Origin: JBBRVW01 sp038246545
GTDB lineage: Bacteria > Actinomycetota > Actinomycetes > JACCUZ01
Assembly: GCA_038246545.1 (NCBI GenBank)
Contig: JBBRVW010000005.1
Coordinates: forward strand, 62,001 to 126,000
Reading direction: 5' to 3'
DNA: 64,000 nucleotides
The translations under genes and the position numbers were made by a program. The notes beneath the pieces were generated by a model that ran no database searches, had not been told where the DNA came from, and saw only the letters and a program-made list of their open reading frames with translations. Shown piece after piece: positions 48,252 through 56,338 of the stretch. Numbering within the stretch: the stretch's first letter is position 1; every line of letters starts with the position of its first letter.

Positions 48252-50554
48252 CCGCGCCGTCCGCAGCGTCCGCCACGTCCGCGGCGCCCGCGCGGGTCGT
48301 CGACCTCCAGATCGGCGGCATGACGTGCGCCTCGTGCGCCATGCGGATCGAGAAGAAGCTCAACCGGATGCCCGGCGTGACGGCCACCGTCAACTACGCC
48401 ACCGAGAAGGCGCACGTCGCGTACGCCGGCGACGTGAGCACCGACGAGCTGGTCGCCACCGTGGCGAAGACCGGCTACACCGCGGCCGTCCCGGCACCGG
48501 AACCGGTCCGCGACGGGTCCGACGGCTCCGACGGGGCAGAGGAGCCCGACGCCGACACCGCCGACGTGCTCGCCCTCCGGCAGCGGGTCGTGGTCAGCGC
48601 GCTGCTCACCGTGCCCGTGCTGCTGATGTCGATGGTGCCCGCCTTCCAGATCGACGGGTGGCAGTGGCTCTCGCTGACGCTCGCCGCACCGGTCGTCACG
48701 TGGGGCGCGCTGCAGTTCCATCGCGCGACGTGGGCCAACCTCCGGCACGGCGCCACCACGATGGACACCCTGGTCTCGCTCGGCGTCCTCGCGGCGTTCG
48801 GCTGGTCGCTCTATGCCCTGCTCGTCGGCGACGCCGGCGCGATCGGCATGACCATGCCGTTCACGCTGGTGCCGTCCCGCGGCTCCGGCGCAGCCGAGAT
48901 CTACCTCGAGGTTGCCTCGGGCGTGACGCTGTTCCTGCTGATCGGCCGCTACCTCGAGGCGCGGGCCCGGCGCCGCAGCGGCGCCGCACTGCGCGCCCTG
49001 CTCTCGATGGGCGCCAAGGACGTCGCCGTGCTGCGCGACGGGCACGAGGTGCGCGTCGCGGTCGCCGACCTCGCGGTCGGCGACGAGTTCGTCGTGCGGC
49101 CGGGGGAGAAGGTCGCCACCGACGGCGTCGTCGTCTCCGGCACGTCGGCCGTCGACGCCTCGATGCTCACCGGCGAGCCGGTGCCGGTCGAGGTCGGTCC
49201 CGGCGACGAGGTCGTCGGCGCGACGGTGAGCTCGGGCGGCCGGCTGGTCGTACGCGCCACCCGGGTCGGCGGCGACACCCAGCTCGCGCAGCTCGGGCGC
49301 CTGGTCGAGGCCGCGCAGAGCGGCAAGGCCGAGGTGCAGCGCCTCGCCGACCGGGTGTCCGCGGTCTTCGTGCCGGTCGTCGTGGCGCTCGCGCTCGCGA
49401 CCCTGGGCTTCTGGCTCGGCACCGGCGCGCGCGCGGAGCTGGCGTTCACCGCGGCGGTCGCCGTCCTCATCATCGCCTGCCCGTGCGCACTCGGCCTCGC
49501 GACGCCGACCGCGCTGCTCGTCGGCACCGGCCGCGGCGCACAGCTCGGCATCGTCATCAAGGGCCCGGAGGTCCTCGAGCAGACCCGGCGGGTCGACACC
49601 GTCGTGCTCGACAAGACCGGCACGGTCACCGAGGGCCGGATGCGGCTGGTCGAGGTCGTGCCGGCCGACGGCGTCGACCGGGCCGATGTGCTCCGTCTCG
49701 CCGGCGCGGTCGAGGCCGCGAGCGAGCACCCGGTCGCCGCGGCCGTCGCCGCGGCCGCCACCGAGGAGCTCGGCCCGCTGCCCGCGGTCGACGGGTTCGC
49801 CAGCCTCGAGGGCCTCGGGGTCCAGGGCGTCGTCGCCGGGCCGGACGGCCGGACGCACGCGGTGGTCGTCGGGCGACCGGCGCTGCTCGCCGAGTGGTCG
49901 CAGCACCTGCCCGCCGAGCTCGATGCCGCGCTGCCGGCGTACGAGCAACAGGGGCGCACCGTCGTCGCGGTCGGCTGGGACGGCGCCGCCCGCGGCCTGC
50001 TCGTGGTCGCCGACACCGTCAAGCCGACCAGCGTCGAGGCCGTCGCCCGGCTGCGGGCGCTCGGGCTGCGGCCGGTCCTGCTCACCGGTGACAACGAGGC
50101 GGCCGCCGCCACGGTCGCCCGCGAGGTGGGCATCGATGCCACAGACGTGGTCGCGGGGGTGCTGCCGGCCGGCAAGGTCGACGAGGTGCGCCGGCTGCAG
50201 GCCGAGGGCCGCGTGGTGGCCATGGTCGGTGACGGCGTCAACGACGCCGCCGCGCTGGCCGCCGCCGACCTCGGCCTGGCGATGGGCACCGGCACCGACG
50301 TCGCCATCGAGGCGTCCGACCTCACCCTGGTCCGCGGCGACCTGCGCACCGCCGCCGACGCGATCCGGCTGTCCCGCGCGACGCTGCGCGTCATCAAGCA
50401 GAACCTAGGCTGGGCGTTCGGTTACAACGTGGCCGCGCTGCCGCTCGCCGCCGCCGGGCTGCTCAACCCGATGATCGCCGGGGCGGCGATGGCGGCCAGC
50501 TCGGTGCTCGTGGTGACCAACAGCCTGCGGCTGCGCCGGTTCCGTCCGTCATGA
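48248..50554 (+). CDS. copA: Copper-exporting P1B-type ATPase
   Basis: The 768-residue pump has one N-terminal metal domain with GMTCASC (Cys27, Cys30), then eight membrane helices. The actuator has MLTGEPVPV, the transmembrane metal motif is CPC at 411-413 (IIACPCALGLATPT), phosphorylation is at Asp455 in DKTGT, the nucleotide domain has SEHPVAAAV, and the hinge is VGDGVNDAAALA. The last helices have YNVAALPLA and MAASSVLVVTNSLRL, the P1B-1 signature for Cu(I). It exports Cu(I) and is the end of the csoR-copZ-His protein-copA operon. Confidence 0.96.
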   Translation: MTAPSAASATSAAPARVVDLQIGGMTCASCAMRIEKKLNRMPGVTATVNYATEKAHVAYAGDVSTDELVATVAKTGYTAAVPAPEPVRDGSDGSDGAEEPDADTADVLALRQRVVVSALLTVPVLLMSMVPAFQIDGWQWLSLTLAAPVVTWGALQFHRATWANLRHGATTMDTLVSLGVLAAFGWSLYALLVGDAGAIGMTMPFTLVPSRGSGAAEIYLEVASGVTLFLLIGRYLEARARRRSGAALRALLSMGAKDVAVLRDGHEVRVAVADLAVGDEFVVRPGEKVATDGVVVSGTSAVDASMLTGEPVPVEVGPGDEVVGATVSSGGRLVVRATRVGGDTQLAQLGRLVEAAQSGKAEVQRLADRVSAVFVPVVVALALATLGFWLGTGARAELAFTAAVAVLIIACPCALGLATPTALLVGTGRGAQLGIVIKGPEVLEQTRRVDTVVLDKTGTVTEGRMRLVEVVPADGVDRADVLRLAGAVEAASEHPVAAAVAAAATEELGPLPAVDGFASLEGLGVQGVVAGPDGRTHAVVVGRPALLAEWSQHLPAELDAALPAYEQQGRTVVAVGWDGAARGLLVVADTVKPTSVEAVARLRALGLRPVLLTGDNEAAAATVAREVGIDATDVVAGVLPAGKVDEVRRLQAEGRVVAMVGDGVNDAAALAAADLGLAMGTGTDVAIEASDLTLVRGDLRTAADAIRLSRATLRVIKQNLGWAFGYNVAALPLAAAGLLNPMIAGAAMAASSVLVVTNSLRLRRFRPS

Positions 50555-50561
50555 TCGGCAC

Positions 50562-51296
50562 ATGACCGACCTTGCTGTGGTCCCCGCGCCACTGCTCGCG
50601 CACTGGTCCACCTGGACCGGGGCCTCCGCGGCCGAGCTGGTCCTGCTCGGGTCGGGTGCCCGCGACCAGGTGCTCGTCGTCGGGTCGGACGCCCGCGAGC
50701 GGCCGGGGTGGGACGGCGCCGCGCACGGCGTCGTCGGCGTCGCCGACGCAGCCGGCAGCGCTGTGGTTTCGGTGCCCCCCGCGCACGCCCAGTGGGGGCA
50801 GGCGTTCGTCGCCGACGGCGGCTCGCTCGACGAGCTGCGCGCGGCGCTGCCCGGCCGGCTCGGCCGGCCGGACCACGTCGTCTACCGCGGCGTGTGCCGG
50901 TGGGCCGTCGACGTCCCGACGGCCGACGTGCTGCCCGACGCCGGTGAGTGGCTGCCCGCCGGCGACCCGCGGGTGCCGGCGTGGCTCACGCCGTTCGGCG
51001 GTGAGGTGCTGGTGGTGCTGGACGACGACCGGTACGTCGCCGGCGTCGGCCTCAAGCGGCACGACGCGCACGGCCAGGAGATCTCGGTCGGCACCGAGGA
51101 GGCCGCCCGCGGCCGCGGGCTGGCCCGGCGCCTGGTGGCCCAGGCGGCGCGGACGCTGCTGGCGCGGGGGATCGTGCCGACCTACCTGCACGACCCGGCC
51201 AACGTCGCGTCCGGCAAGGTCGCCGATGCCGCGGGCCTCCCCGACCGCGGCTGGACGGTCCTTGGCCTCTTCGGTCCGGTCGGCCCGGACCGGTAA
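50562..51296 (+). CDS. GNAT family acetyltransferase
   Basis: This 244-residue protein has an unrelated-looking N-terminal half and a C-terminal GNAT domain (about residues 145-240) with EVLVVLDDDRYVAGVG, the acetyl-CoA loop GTEEAARGRGLARRLV and YLHDPANVASGKVADAAGLP. The substrate is unknown. ATG 50562 is seven bases after copA, so it may be read from the copper operon, although no metal motif is visible. Confidence 0.85.
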   Translation: MTDLAVVPAPLLAHWSTWTGASAAELVLLGSGARDQVLVVGSDARERPGWDGAAHGVVGVADAAGSAVVSVPPAHAQWGQAFVADGGSLDELRAALPGRLGRPDHVVYRGVCRWAVDVPTADVLPDAGEWLPAGDPRVPAWLTPFGGEVLVVLDDDRYVAGVGLKRHDAHGQEISVGTEEAARGRGLARRLVAQAARTLLARGIVPTYLHDPANVASGKVADAAGLPDRGWTVLGLFGPVGPDR

Positions 51297-51336
51297 CACG
51301 CGCGGTACCGTCGCTGCGGCTGTTCGTCAGCCACCC

Positions 51337-51421
51337 GGCGGGGTCGCCTAGCGGCCGATGGCACGCGCCTTGAAAGCGCGCAACGGGCAACCGTTCGTGG
51401 GTTCGAATCCCACCCCCGCCG
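51337..51421 (+). tRNA. tRNA-Ser(UGA)
   Basis: The acceptor strand GGCGGGG (51337-51343) pairs with CCCCGCC (51414-51420), and the discriminator is G. The anticodon stem CGCGC/GCGCG holds loop CTTGAAA, with anticodon TGA at 51371-51373. A long variable arm (class II) and GTTCGAATC in the T arm confirm a serine tRNA. The 3' CCA is not encoded. Confidence 0.95.
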
Positions 51422-51492
51422 CCGAGGTGATGCCGCGGGTCACCGTGCACGTGGGCTCGTCGTCGTTCACGGCCCGGCCGCCCGGCGCCCGG

Positions 51493-52758
51493 TCACCGCT
51501 TCGAGAGCACCATCACCGGTGCCCTGCCGACCTTGATCGCCTCGCCGCCGCGGAGCCGAGCGCGGTGCCCGCGCAGATCGACCGTCGTCCGGGCGGAGCG
51601 CACGGCGTGCACGGTGACCCGGTGCGCCGGGTTCCAGTAGATCCGCTTCGTGCCGTGCGCGAAGCGCAGCTCGCACGCCCACGTGCCGCGCCCGTCCTGC
51701 GAGCATCCGCGCGTGCGGGTGCCGAGCAGCCAGCCGCGGGCCACCTCGTACGCGACGCCGGCCCGGGTCTGCGTGGTGCCGTTGGCGAACGTCAGCTGGG
51801 TGTTGGCCAGGTGCTGGAGGTCCCAGGCGTACCAGTACATCCGCTTGACGTTCTGGTCCGCGTTGAGCACCAGGGTGCGGGCGACGTACGCGGCCTCCTT
51901 CGCCCGGGAGATGTTGCGCGCCGTCCCACCGCCGAGCAGCCCGTAGTTGATCTCGGTGTTCCAGATCGGCTTGTGCACTCCCGCGCGGGCCAGCATGGTG
52001 CGGGATGCGTCGAGCAGCTCCATCGACTGCTCAGGCCCCTGCTTCGGCATCGGGTACAGGTTCAGCGACACAGCGTCGACGTAGGACGCGACGTTCCGGC
52101 CCCCCACCCGCGTGCCGTAGAACGTCCGGAGCCAGGCGCGCTGACCGGTGAGGCGGGTGGCGAGGGCAGGCGCGACGACGTCGGCGCGCGGGTCGTGGTG
52201 CGCGACCACCCTGTCGGTCCACCGGGTGAGCTTGGCCATCTGCCGTGCGCTGCCGTTCCAGTAGCCGGAGACGTTGGCCTCGTTCCAGACCTGGTAGTCG
52301 ACGTGGCGCCCCTCGTAGCGCCGCACGACGGTGCGGACGTAACGGATCCAGGACGACTTGGTCGGCATCGATGCGGCCCCGAGACCGTAGCTGCCCAGCC
52401 GCGCGGGGTTGCGGGAGTGGAAGCGCGGAGTCTGGCCGAGGACGAGCAGCACCTTGGCGCGGTGCGACCGTGCGGCGTCGACCTGGGCGTCGAGCCGGCT
52501 GAAGTCGAAGACTCCGTTCGCCGTCTCGATCTCGCGCCAGCTCACGCCCGAGTCCCAGAGCCGGATGGCGCCGACCGGTGCCGTCGGCCAGGAGACCGGT
52601 TGGGTGTCGTGCACCCCGAAGAAGGAGGGGGAGACGTGCCGCCGCGCGGCCGCCTCGGCCGCCGTCGCGGGCAGCAGTGCGGCGAGGGCGAGCGCCAGCG
52701 CGAGTGCGAGCAGCGGGTAGCCGACTGCTGTCCTGGTGAGGTGGGTGAAGCGGGTCAT
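51493..52758 (-). CDS. Secreted glycoside-hydrolase-like protein (paralogue of the 3-kb gene)
   Basis: The 421-residue protein has an Ala/Leu-rich signal peptide (about residues 10-36, ending near TAAEAAARR). A TIM-barrel domain follows, with SFFGVHDTQPVSWPTAPVG, VWNEANVSGYWNGSARQMAK (Asn-Glu acid/base type) and WNTEINYGLLGGGTARN (candidate nucleophile Glu). These line up segment by segment with the lipoprotein at 3062-4411, so the two are paralogues with different export routes. The C-terminus carries a small beta domain. Substrate unknown. ATG 52758 follows GGGGGA. The 3' end lies 71 bases from the tRNA-Ser gene. Confidence 0.85.
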   Translation of the reverse strand: MTRFTHLTRTAVGYPLLALALALALAALLPATAAEAAARRHVSPSFFGVHDTQPVSWPTAPVGAIRLWDSGVSWREIETANGVFDFSRLDAQVDAARSHRAKVLLVLGQTPRFHSRNPARLGSYGLGAASMPTKSSWIRYVRTVVRRYEGRHVDYQVWNEANVSGYWNGSARQMAKLTRWTDRVVAHHDPRADVVAPALATRLTGQRAWLRTFYGTRVGGRNVASYVDAVSLNLYPMPKQGPEQSMELLDASRTMLARAGVHKPIWNTEINYGLLGGGTARNISRAKEAAYVARTLVLNADQNVKRMYWYAWDLQHLANTQLTFANGTTQTRAGVAYEVARGWLLGTRTRGCSQDGRGTWACELRFAHGTKRIYWNPAHRVTVHAVRSARTTVDLRGHRARLRGGEAIKVGRAPVMVLSKR

Positions 52759-53068
52759 GGAGGTCCCCCGGGCGGATCGGTGATGGTCAGGTCGTCTGCT
52801 GCGCAGCCGTCGGAGGAGGACGCTGGGCGCCCAGCCCGCTCCGACGCGTGCGCGGTCTTCCGCGGCACCCACCAGATCGCACTCCGACGCCGGGTGTCCA
52901 ATGCGCGCCGGATGCTCCGGTGCCGGCGCGACGTCCGACGCGGGTCCGACGCCGGTCCCGGTTCCGGTACGGAGCGCACGGTCAGGCGTCTCCGAACAGG
53001 TCCTGCCGGGAGATGCTCGCCCGGACCGGCTTGCGACCGCTGTTCCTGCCTGCGGCCACGCGGGCGCG
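52759..53068. other. Gap with no assigned gene
   Basis: This 310-base region lies between divergent genes. It includes a 12-bp palindrome CTGGGCGCCCAG near 52829 and would hold both promoters. An open frame from 52901 continues into the next gene but reads as low-complexity sequence, so I leave it out of the gene. Confidence 0.5.
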
Positions 53069-53578
53069 GTGGACGGCGTGACCATCACCGCGGCTGCCCT
53101 CCGAACGGCGGAGCGGGACGAGCACGTCGACGCGACCTGGTCGGTGGCCACCGCGTGCCGTGGCTCCGCCGTGGCGCACGCCGTCCGGCGCGCCGGCTCT
53201 CTCGGGGTGCGGGTCGGCGACGGGGTCACCGACTCCCGTGGTCACCACCTCAGCGCCGCCGTCGCGACGCTCCGCGCCGACTGCTCGCTGACGGTCCGGA
53301 CGCAGGCGGCGCCTCCGGCCCTGTGGGTGCAGAGCGGCGGCGTCTGGCTGCTGCCGTCCGGTGCGGACGGACCAGACCCGCAGCTCGGCTCCGAGGACAG
53401 GCTGCTCCTGCTGTCCGCCGACACGCTCGAGGCCGAACCTTCCGGGCTTGTCGGCCTCCTGTCGATGCCCGCGGACTCCGTGCTCAGCATGCCGCCCGAC
53501 GAGCTGCTCTCACTGGTACTGCCCGCCGGGCGAACGGGTGCCGCCGCCGTCGTCTGGCGCAGCCCGGGCCAGGCCTGA
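53069..53578 (+). CDS. Hypothetical protein, possibly a degenerate PP2C/SpoIIE-like domain
   Basis: This 169-residue protein is not confidently recognised. It has ATWSVATACRGSAVAHAVRR near the start and GSEDRLLLLSADTLEAEPSG, which resembles the 'GDRLLLYSDG' strand of SpoIIE/PP2C phosphatases. The metal-binding Asp pairs of active enzymes are not evident, however. GTG 53069 is chosen because the sequence upstream is low-complexity; GTG 53078 is equally possible. It is divergent from the glycosidase gene and convergent with a small broken gene. Confidence 0.5.
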   Translation: MDGVTITAAALRTAERDEHVDATWSVATACRGSAVAHAVRRAGSLGVRVGDGVTDSRGHHLSAAVATLRADCSLTVRTQAAPPALWVQSGGVWLLPSGADGPDPQLGSEDRLLLLSADTLEAEPSGLVGLLSMPADSVLSMPPDELLSLVLPAGRTGAAAVVWRSPGQA

Positions 53579-53603
53579 CCAACGCCCGAGCCGAACGCGC
53601 CGG

Positions 53604-53791
53604 TCAGTCTGCCGGCGCGAGCCCGTCGATGTGCGAGAGGTCGGCGCCACCACGGGCGGCGATGTCGAGGAGGTCGGCCAGGCGCGCGCGGCCGCCAGCG
53701 CCGCGGCCTCCGGGTCCCAGGCCGATGCCAGCTCCCGGCGGGCGGCGGCCAGCTGGGCCGTCATCTCGGCGACGAACATAGGTGCAGTCAT
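53604..53791 (-). pseudogene. Small (about 63-residue) protein gene with a frameshift
   Basis: ATG 53791 has an excellent GGGAGAGG site five bases upstream and encodes MTAPMFVAEMTAQLAAARREL, then ASAWDPEAAALAAA. A smooth continuation RARLADLLDIAARGGADLSH to IDGLAPAD and stop is in another frame. The switch lies in a GCGCGC run near 53690, where one base seems to be missing (188 bases in total). It looks like a small helical actinobacterial protein of unknown function. Both sides read well, so a sequencing error in the GC run is a real alternative. Confidence 0.6.
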
Positions 53792-53962
53792 GGCGGCCTC
53801 TCCCGGCTCGGTCGTCGTGGCGGCCCTCGACTGCCACCCGCCCATGCTCTGACCCGTGCGTTGCAGCGGTCCGGACGAGATCATTGCGGTCGTGTGACGA
53901 TGTCGTCGCGTGCCGAGCACGCCGAAGACCTCCCGGGCGCCGCCGTCCCCGCACAGGACGAA

Positions 53963-53990
53963 GGGGCACCACCCGGCTGGGTGGCGCCCC
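53963..53990 (-). terminator. Terminator hairpin after the small membrane protein gene
   Basis: GGGGCACCACCC and GGGTGGCGCCCC pair over 11 of 12 positions around a 4-base loop, 22 bases past the stop of the gene at 54012 on the minus strand. Only a short TTCG follows on the minus strand. Confidence 0.6.
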
Positions 53991-54011
53991 TCCGCGAGGG
54001 AGATGGCCGGA

Positions 54012-54599
54012 TCAGGCGGTGGCCGGCCGAGGAGCGGGGGTGCGGCGGCTGCCGAGCTCCACGACCTCGTCGGTGCGCCGGGCGTGGACGAAGCCGAGGA
54101 CCGACAGCAGCAGGAGCAGGGCTGCTCCGCCGAAGGCGACCAAGGCCGCGATGCCGGCAACCGTTGCCATCGTGTCGAAGGCGTAGGCGTTGAGCAGCAG
54201 GCCGCGCAGCGTCTCGCCCTTGAACGTGGTGGCGACCTGGCCGGCCAGCTCCTGGTCGTCGGGGTTGGCCCTCGACTCCTCGCTCAGCTGCGAGTAGGTC
54301 TTGCCGCCGCCGATGCCGTTGAGGTGCACGGCGATGTAGTGGTCGGCGTAGGCCCTGGCCTGCGCGCCGGTCGTCAGCTCCTGGCCGGCGTACTTCGTGA
54401 GGTACGGCTTGACGGCCGGGTCGGCCAGGCTCTCGCTGCCCTTGGCGGGGAAGACGAAGTGCTGGGCGCTGAGCTGGGTCGTGACCTGGTCGTGGACGAA
54501 GCCGTTCGCCCAGGTGAGCATCCCGCCGGCGGCGAGCAGGACGATGGCGAGCACGAGGCCGCCGGTTGCCATCAGTGAGTCGAAAGTCTTGCGGCGCAT
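54012..54599 (-). CDS. Two-helix membrane protein of unknown function
   Basis: The 195-residue protein has an N-terminal helix (about residues 9-29, LMATGGLVLAIVLLAAGGML) and an extracytoplasmic domain of about 120 residues (FVFPAKGSESLADPAVKPYL, IAVHLNGIGGGKTYSQLSEE). A C-terminal helix (about 150-177) and a short tail ending in VELGSRRTPAPRP follow. I know the type from actinomycete stress regions but not its function. ATG 54599 follows GGGAGA. A DosR-type box lies 134 bases upstream, pointing to hypoxia or nitric-oxide control (inference). Confidence 0.75.
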   Translation of the reverse strand: MRRKTFDSLMATGGLVLAIVLLAAGGMLTWANGFVHDQVTTQLSAQHFVFPAKGSESLADPAVKPYLTKYAGQELTTGAQARAYADHYIAVHLNGIGGGKTYSQLSEESRANPDDQELAGQVATTFKGETLRGLLLNAYAFDTMATVAGIAALVAFGGAALLLLLSVLGFVHARRTDEVVELGSRRTPAPRPATA

Positions 54600-54732
54600 C
54601 TCGGTCTCCCTCATCGTGCGACGCGTTCTGCGCCGGCTGCGGTTCCTTGCGGTCCCAGACTCGTCGTGCGCCGGGACGAGACCCAGTGCCCAAGTGCTCC
54701 GATCGGCCCGGGTCCGGGCCCCCGGAAGTCCG

Positions 54733-54746
54733 GGGACCAAAGGCCC
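54733..54746 (-). promoter_or_regulatory. Candidate DosR-type box A
   Basis: GGGACCAAAGGCCC (minus strand GGGCCTTTGGTCCC) fits the 14-base GGGxC-N3-xGTCCC core of DosR sites. It lies 134 bases upstream of the membrane protein gene at 54599. Confidence 0.4.
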
Positions 54747-54765
54747 CTCGCGGTGTGCGCGCGCC

Positions 54766-55767
54766 TCAGCTACGGCCAGGGCCGCCGGTGTCGAGGACGT
54801 CCGCCGTTCCCCGCCGCGGGGTGTCCGCGCCCGGCCGGCCGTAGCCGAGCCGCAGCACCATCTGCGGGTGCCCGACCACGCCGAGGGCGGCGCCCAGCCG
54901 TGCCCTGCTCCACTCCCGGTCCACGACCTGGCCGAGCGGCTGGGCCTGCACGCCCTCGACGGTGGCGCGCAGCAGGAGGGCCATCAGGGCCTCGCCGGCG
55001 CGCAACCAGTCGGCGGTACCGTCCAGCACCGTGCCGATCACCACGGCCAGCGGTCGCTCGGCCGGCTGGGGCGTGGCGGTCCCGCGCACCGTGGACGCCG
55101 CGGCGTCCGCCGGCGTCGCATCGAACCGGCGCAGCGCCAGGTTGCTCGCCCGGTCGTGCACGGCGGGGGTGGCGCTCGTGGGCACCCCGTCCCCCGCACC
55201 GTCCGGGCGCATCGTCCAGCGGGCGAGCTCCTCCGAGTACGCCGGGTCCTCGCGCTCGTCCTCGTCGGCCCGGGCGAGCAGGACGGTGAGGGAGGTGAGG
55301 TCGTCCGGGTCGGCCACCACCCGCACCCAGGCACCCTGCTCCGCCGCGGCGGCGCGGATCTCCGCGACGACGTCGGGCGGCAGCGCGCGGTCCTCGAACG
55401 TTCCGCGCTGGGTGTGCCGGTGCCGGGCCGCGTCGGCCATGGCGACGTCCGCGTCGACCACGCGGTGGCCGGGCGCAGGGGTCAGCCGGGCGAGCACATC
55501 GGGGTCGTCCGCCTCGGGGAGTGGCAGCACCTCGGTGTCGAAGCCCTGCAGCCGTAGCGCCACGCGGGCGAGGTGCAGGGCGGTGCCGCAGCTGACGACC
55601 TGCTGCCGGCCGGTCGGATCGAGCACCTCGAGCCGGCGTGCGGGGTCACGGCTGAGGGTGAGCGCGCCGCCGTCCACCCGGAAGCGCCACGGCTGCGTGT
55701 TGTGCACCGAAGGGGCGAGGCGGGCGAGGTCCACGGCGGCGATGAGGTCGAGCTGGGTGGTCGTCAT
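54766..55767 (-). CDS. Acg-like nitroreductase family protein
   Basis: This 333-residue protein belongs to the Acg (Rv2032) branch of nitroreductase-fold proteins, with the hallmark LARLAPSVHNTQPWRF at about residues 13-28, VVSCGTALHLARVALRLQGF and HRHTQRGTFEDRALP. Acg proteins bind FMN but have little known reductase activity; in mycobacteria they are DosR-controlled and induced in dormancy. ATG 55767 is the natural start. A GGGGCGATGGTCCC box sits 36-49 bases upstream. Confidence 0.88.
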   Translation of the reverse strand: MTTTQLDLIAAVDLARLAPSVHNTQPWRFRVDGGALTLSRDPARRLEVLDPTGRQQVVSCGTALHLARVALRLQGFDTEVLPLPEADDPDVLARLTPAPGHRVVDADVAMADAARHRHTQRGTFEDRALPPDVVAEIRAAAAEQGAWVRVVADPDDLTSLTVLLARADEDEREDPAYSEELARWTMRPDGAGDGVPTSATPAVHDRASNLALRRFDATPADAAASTVRGTATPQPAERPLAVVIGTVLDGTADWLRAGEALMALLLRATVEGVQAQPLGQVVDREWSRARLGAALGVVGHPQMVLRLGYGRPGADTPRRGTADVLDTGGPGRS

Positions 55768-55802
55768 GCTCCCAGGGTGAGAGGCGGGACGACCGCGGGG
55801 GA

Positions 55803-55816
55803 GGGGCGATGGTCCC
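55803..55816 (+). promoter_or_regulatory. Candidate DosR-type box B
   Basis: GGGGCGATGGTCCC, followed by GAA as in the mycobacterial consensus, lies just upstream of the Acg-like gene. It differs from box C at one position. Confidence 0.5.
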
Positions 55817-55974
55817 GAACCGGGCAGTCCCACGGACCTTCGGGTCGCCGGGGGCCCGCATTCCTCCTCCGCTACGGAGCCGGCCGGGTCGACCTGACTC
55901 CCGCCGAGCTCCACGAGATCGCTGTCCAGGACCTGTGGCGGACCGAGTCGTAGCTGTCGGCGCCGTGGCGGGGG

Positions 55975-56331
55975 TCAACACCTGCCGGCCGGCCACCCGG
56001 CGGCCTGGCGGGACGGGGCCGACCGCACCCGGTCGTGGACGCCCATGAAGCGCAGGGAGCTGCCGGGGGCGCCGGCGCCGTGCACCAGCCACAGCCATCC
56101 ACCCGCTTCCGTGAGCTGCTCGTCGCACTCCAGCAGGACCAGCGCGAGAGCAGGGTCCACGTCGTCGAGATGGCGCAGGTCGATGAGCACCCGGGTCCAG
56201 CCGCCTGCCAGCGCGGCGTCCACGACCCGGTGCACGGCGCCGGCGGAGCGCGTCGTGACGGCGCCGCGGAGCGCGATCATGACGAGCCCGAGCTCCTCGT
56301 CGGCTGTCGTACCTACCTGCACGGGTAACAC
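55975..56331 (-). CDS. STAS-domain protein (anti-anti-sigma-like)
   Basis: The 118-residue protein has a STAS fold with LVMIALRGAVTTRSAGAVHRV, the core strand VLIDLRHLDDVDPALALVLL and helix ECDEQLTEAGGWLWLV. The position usually holding the phosphorylated Ser (D-x-S) reads DVDPA, so a typical phospho-switch may be lost. It may act as a nucleotide- or partner-binding switch. The start is taken as GTG 56331, eight bases after the ATPase stop (a GTG three codons in is also possible), so it belongs to the USP-ATPase-STAS operon. Confidence 0.75.
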   Translation of the reverse strand: MLPVQVGTTADEELGLVMIALRGAVTTRSAGAVHRVVDAALAGGWTRVLIDLRHLDDVDPALALVLLECDEQLTEAGGWLWLVHGAGAPGSSLRFMGVHDRVRSAPSRQAAGWPAGRC

Positions 56332-56338
56332 CTCGGTT

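Noticed and set aside
51337..52758. tRNA-Ser as an integration site for an island
   Set aside because: No repeat of the tRNA 3' end and no integrase nearby; the following genes look like ordinary chromosome.
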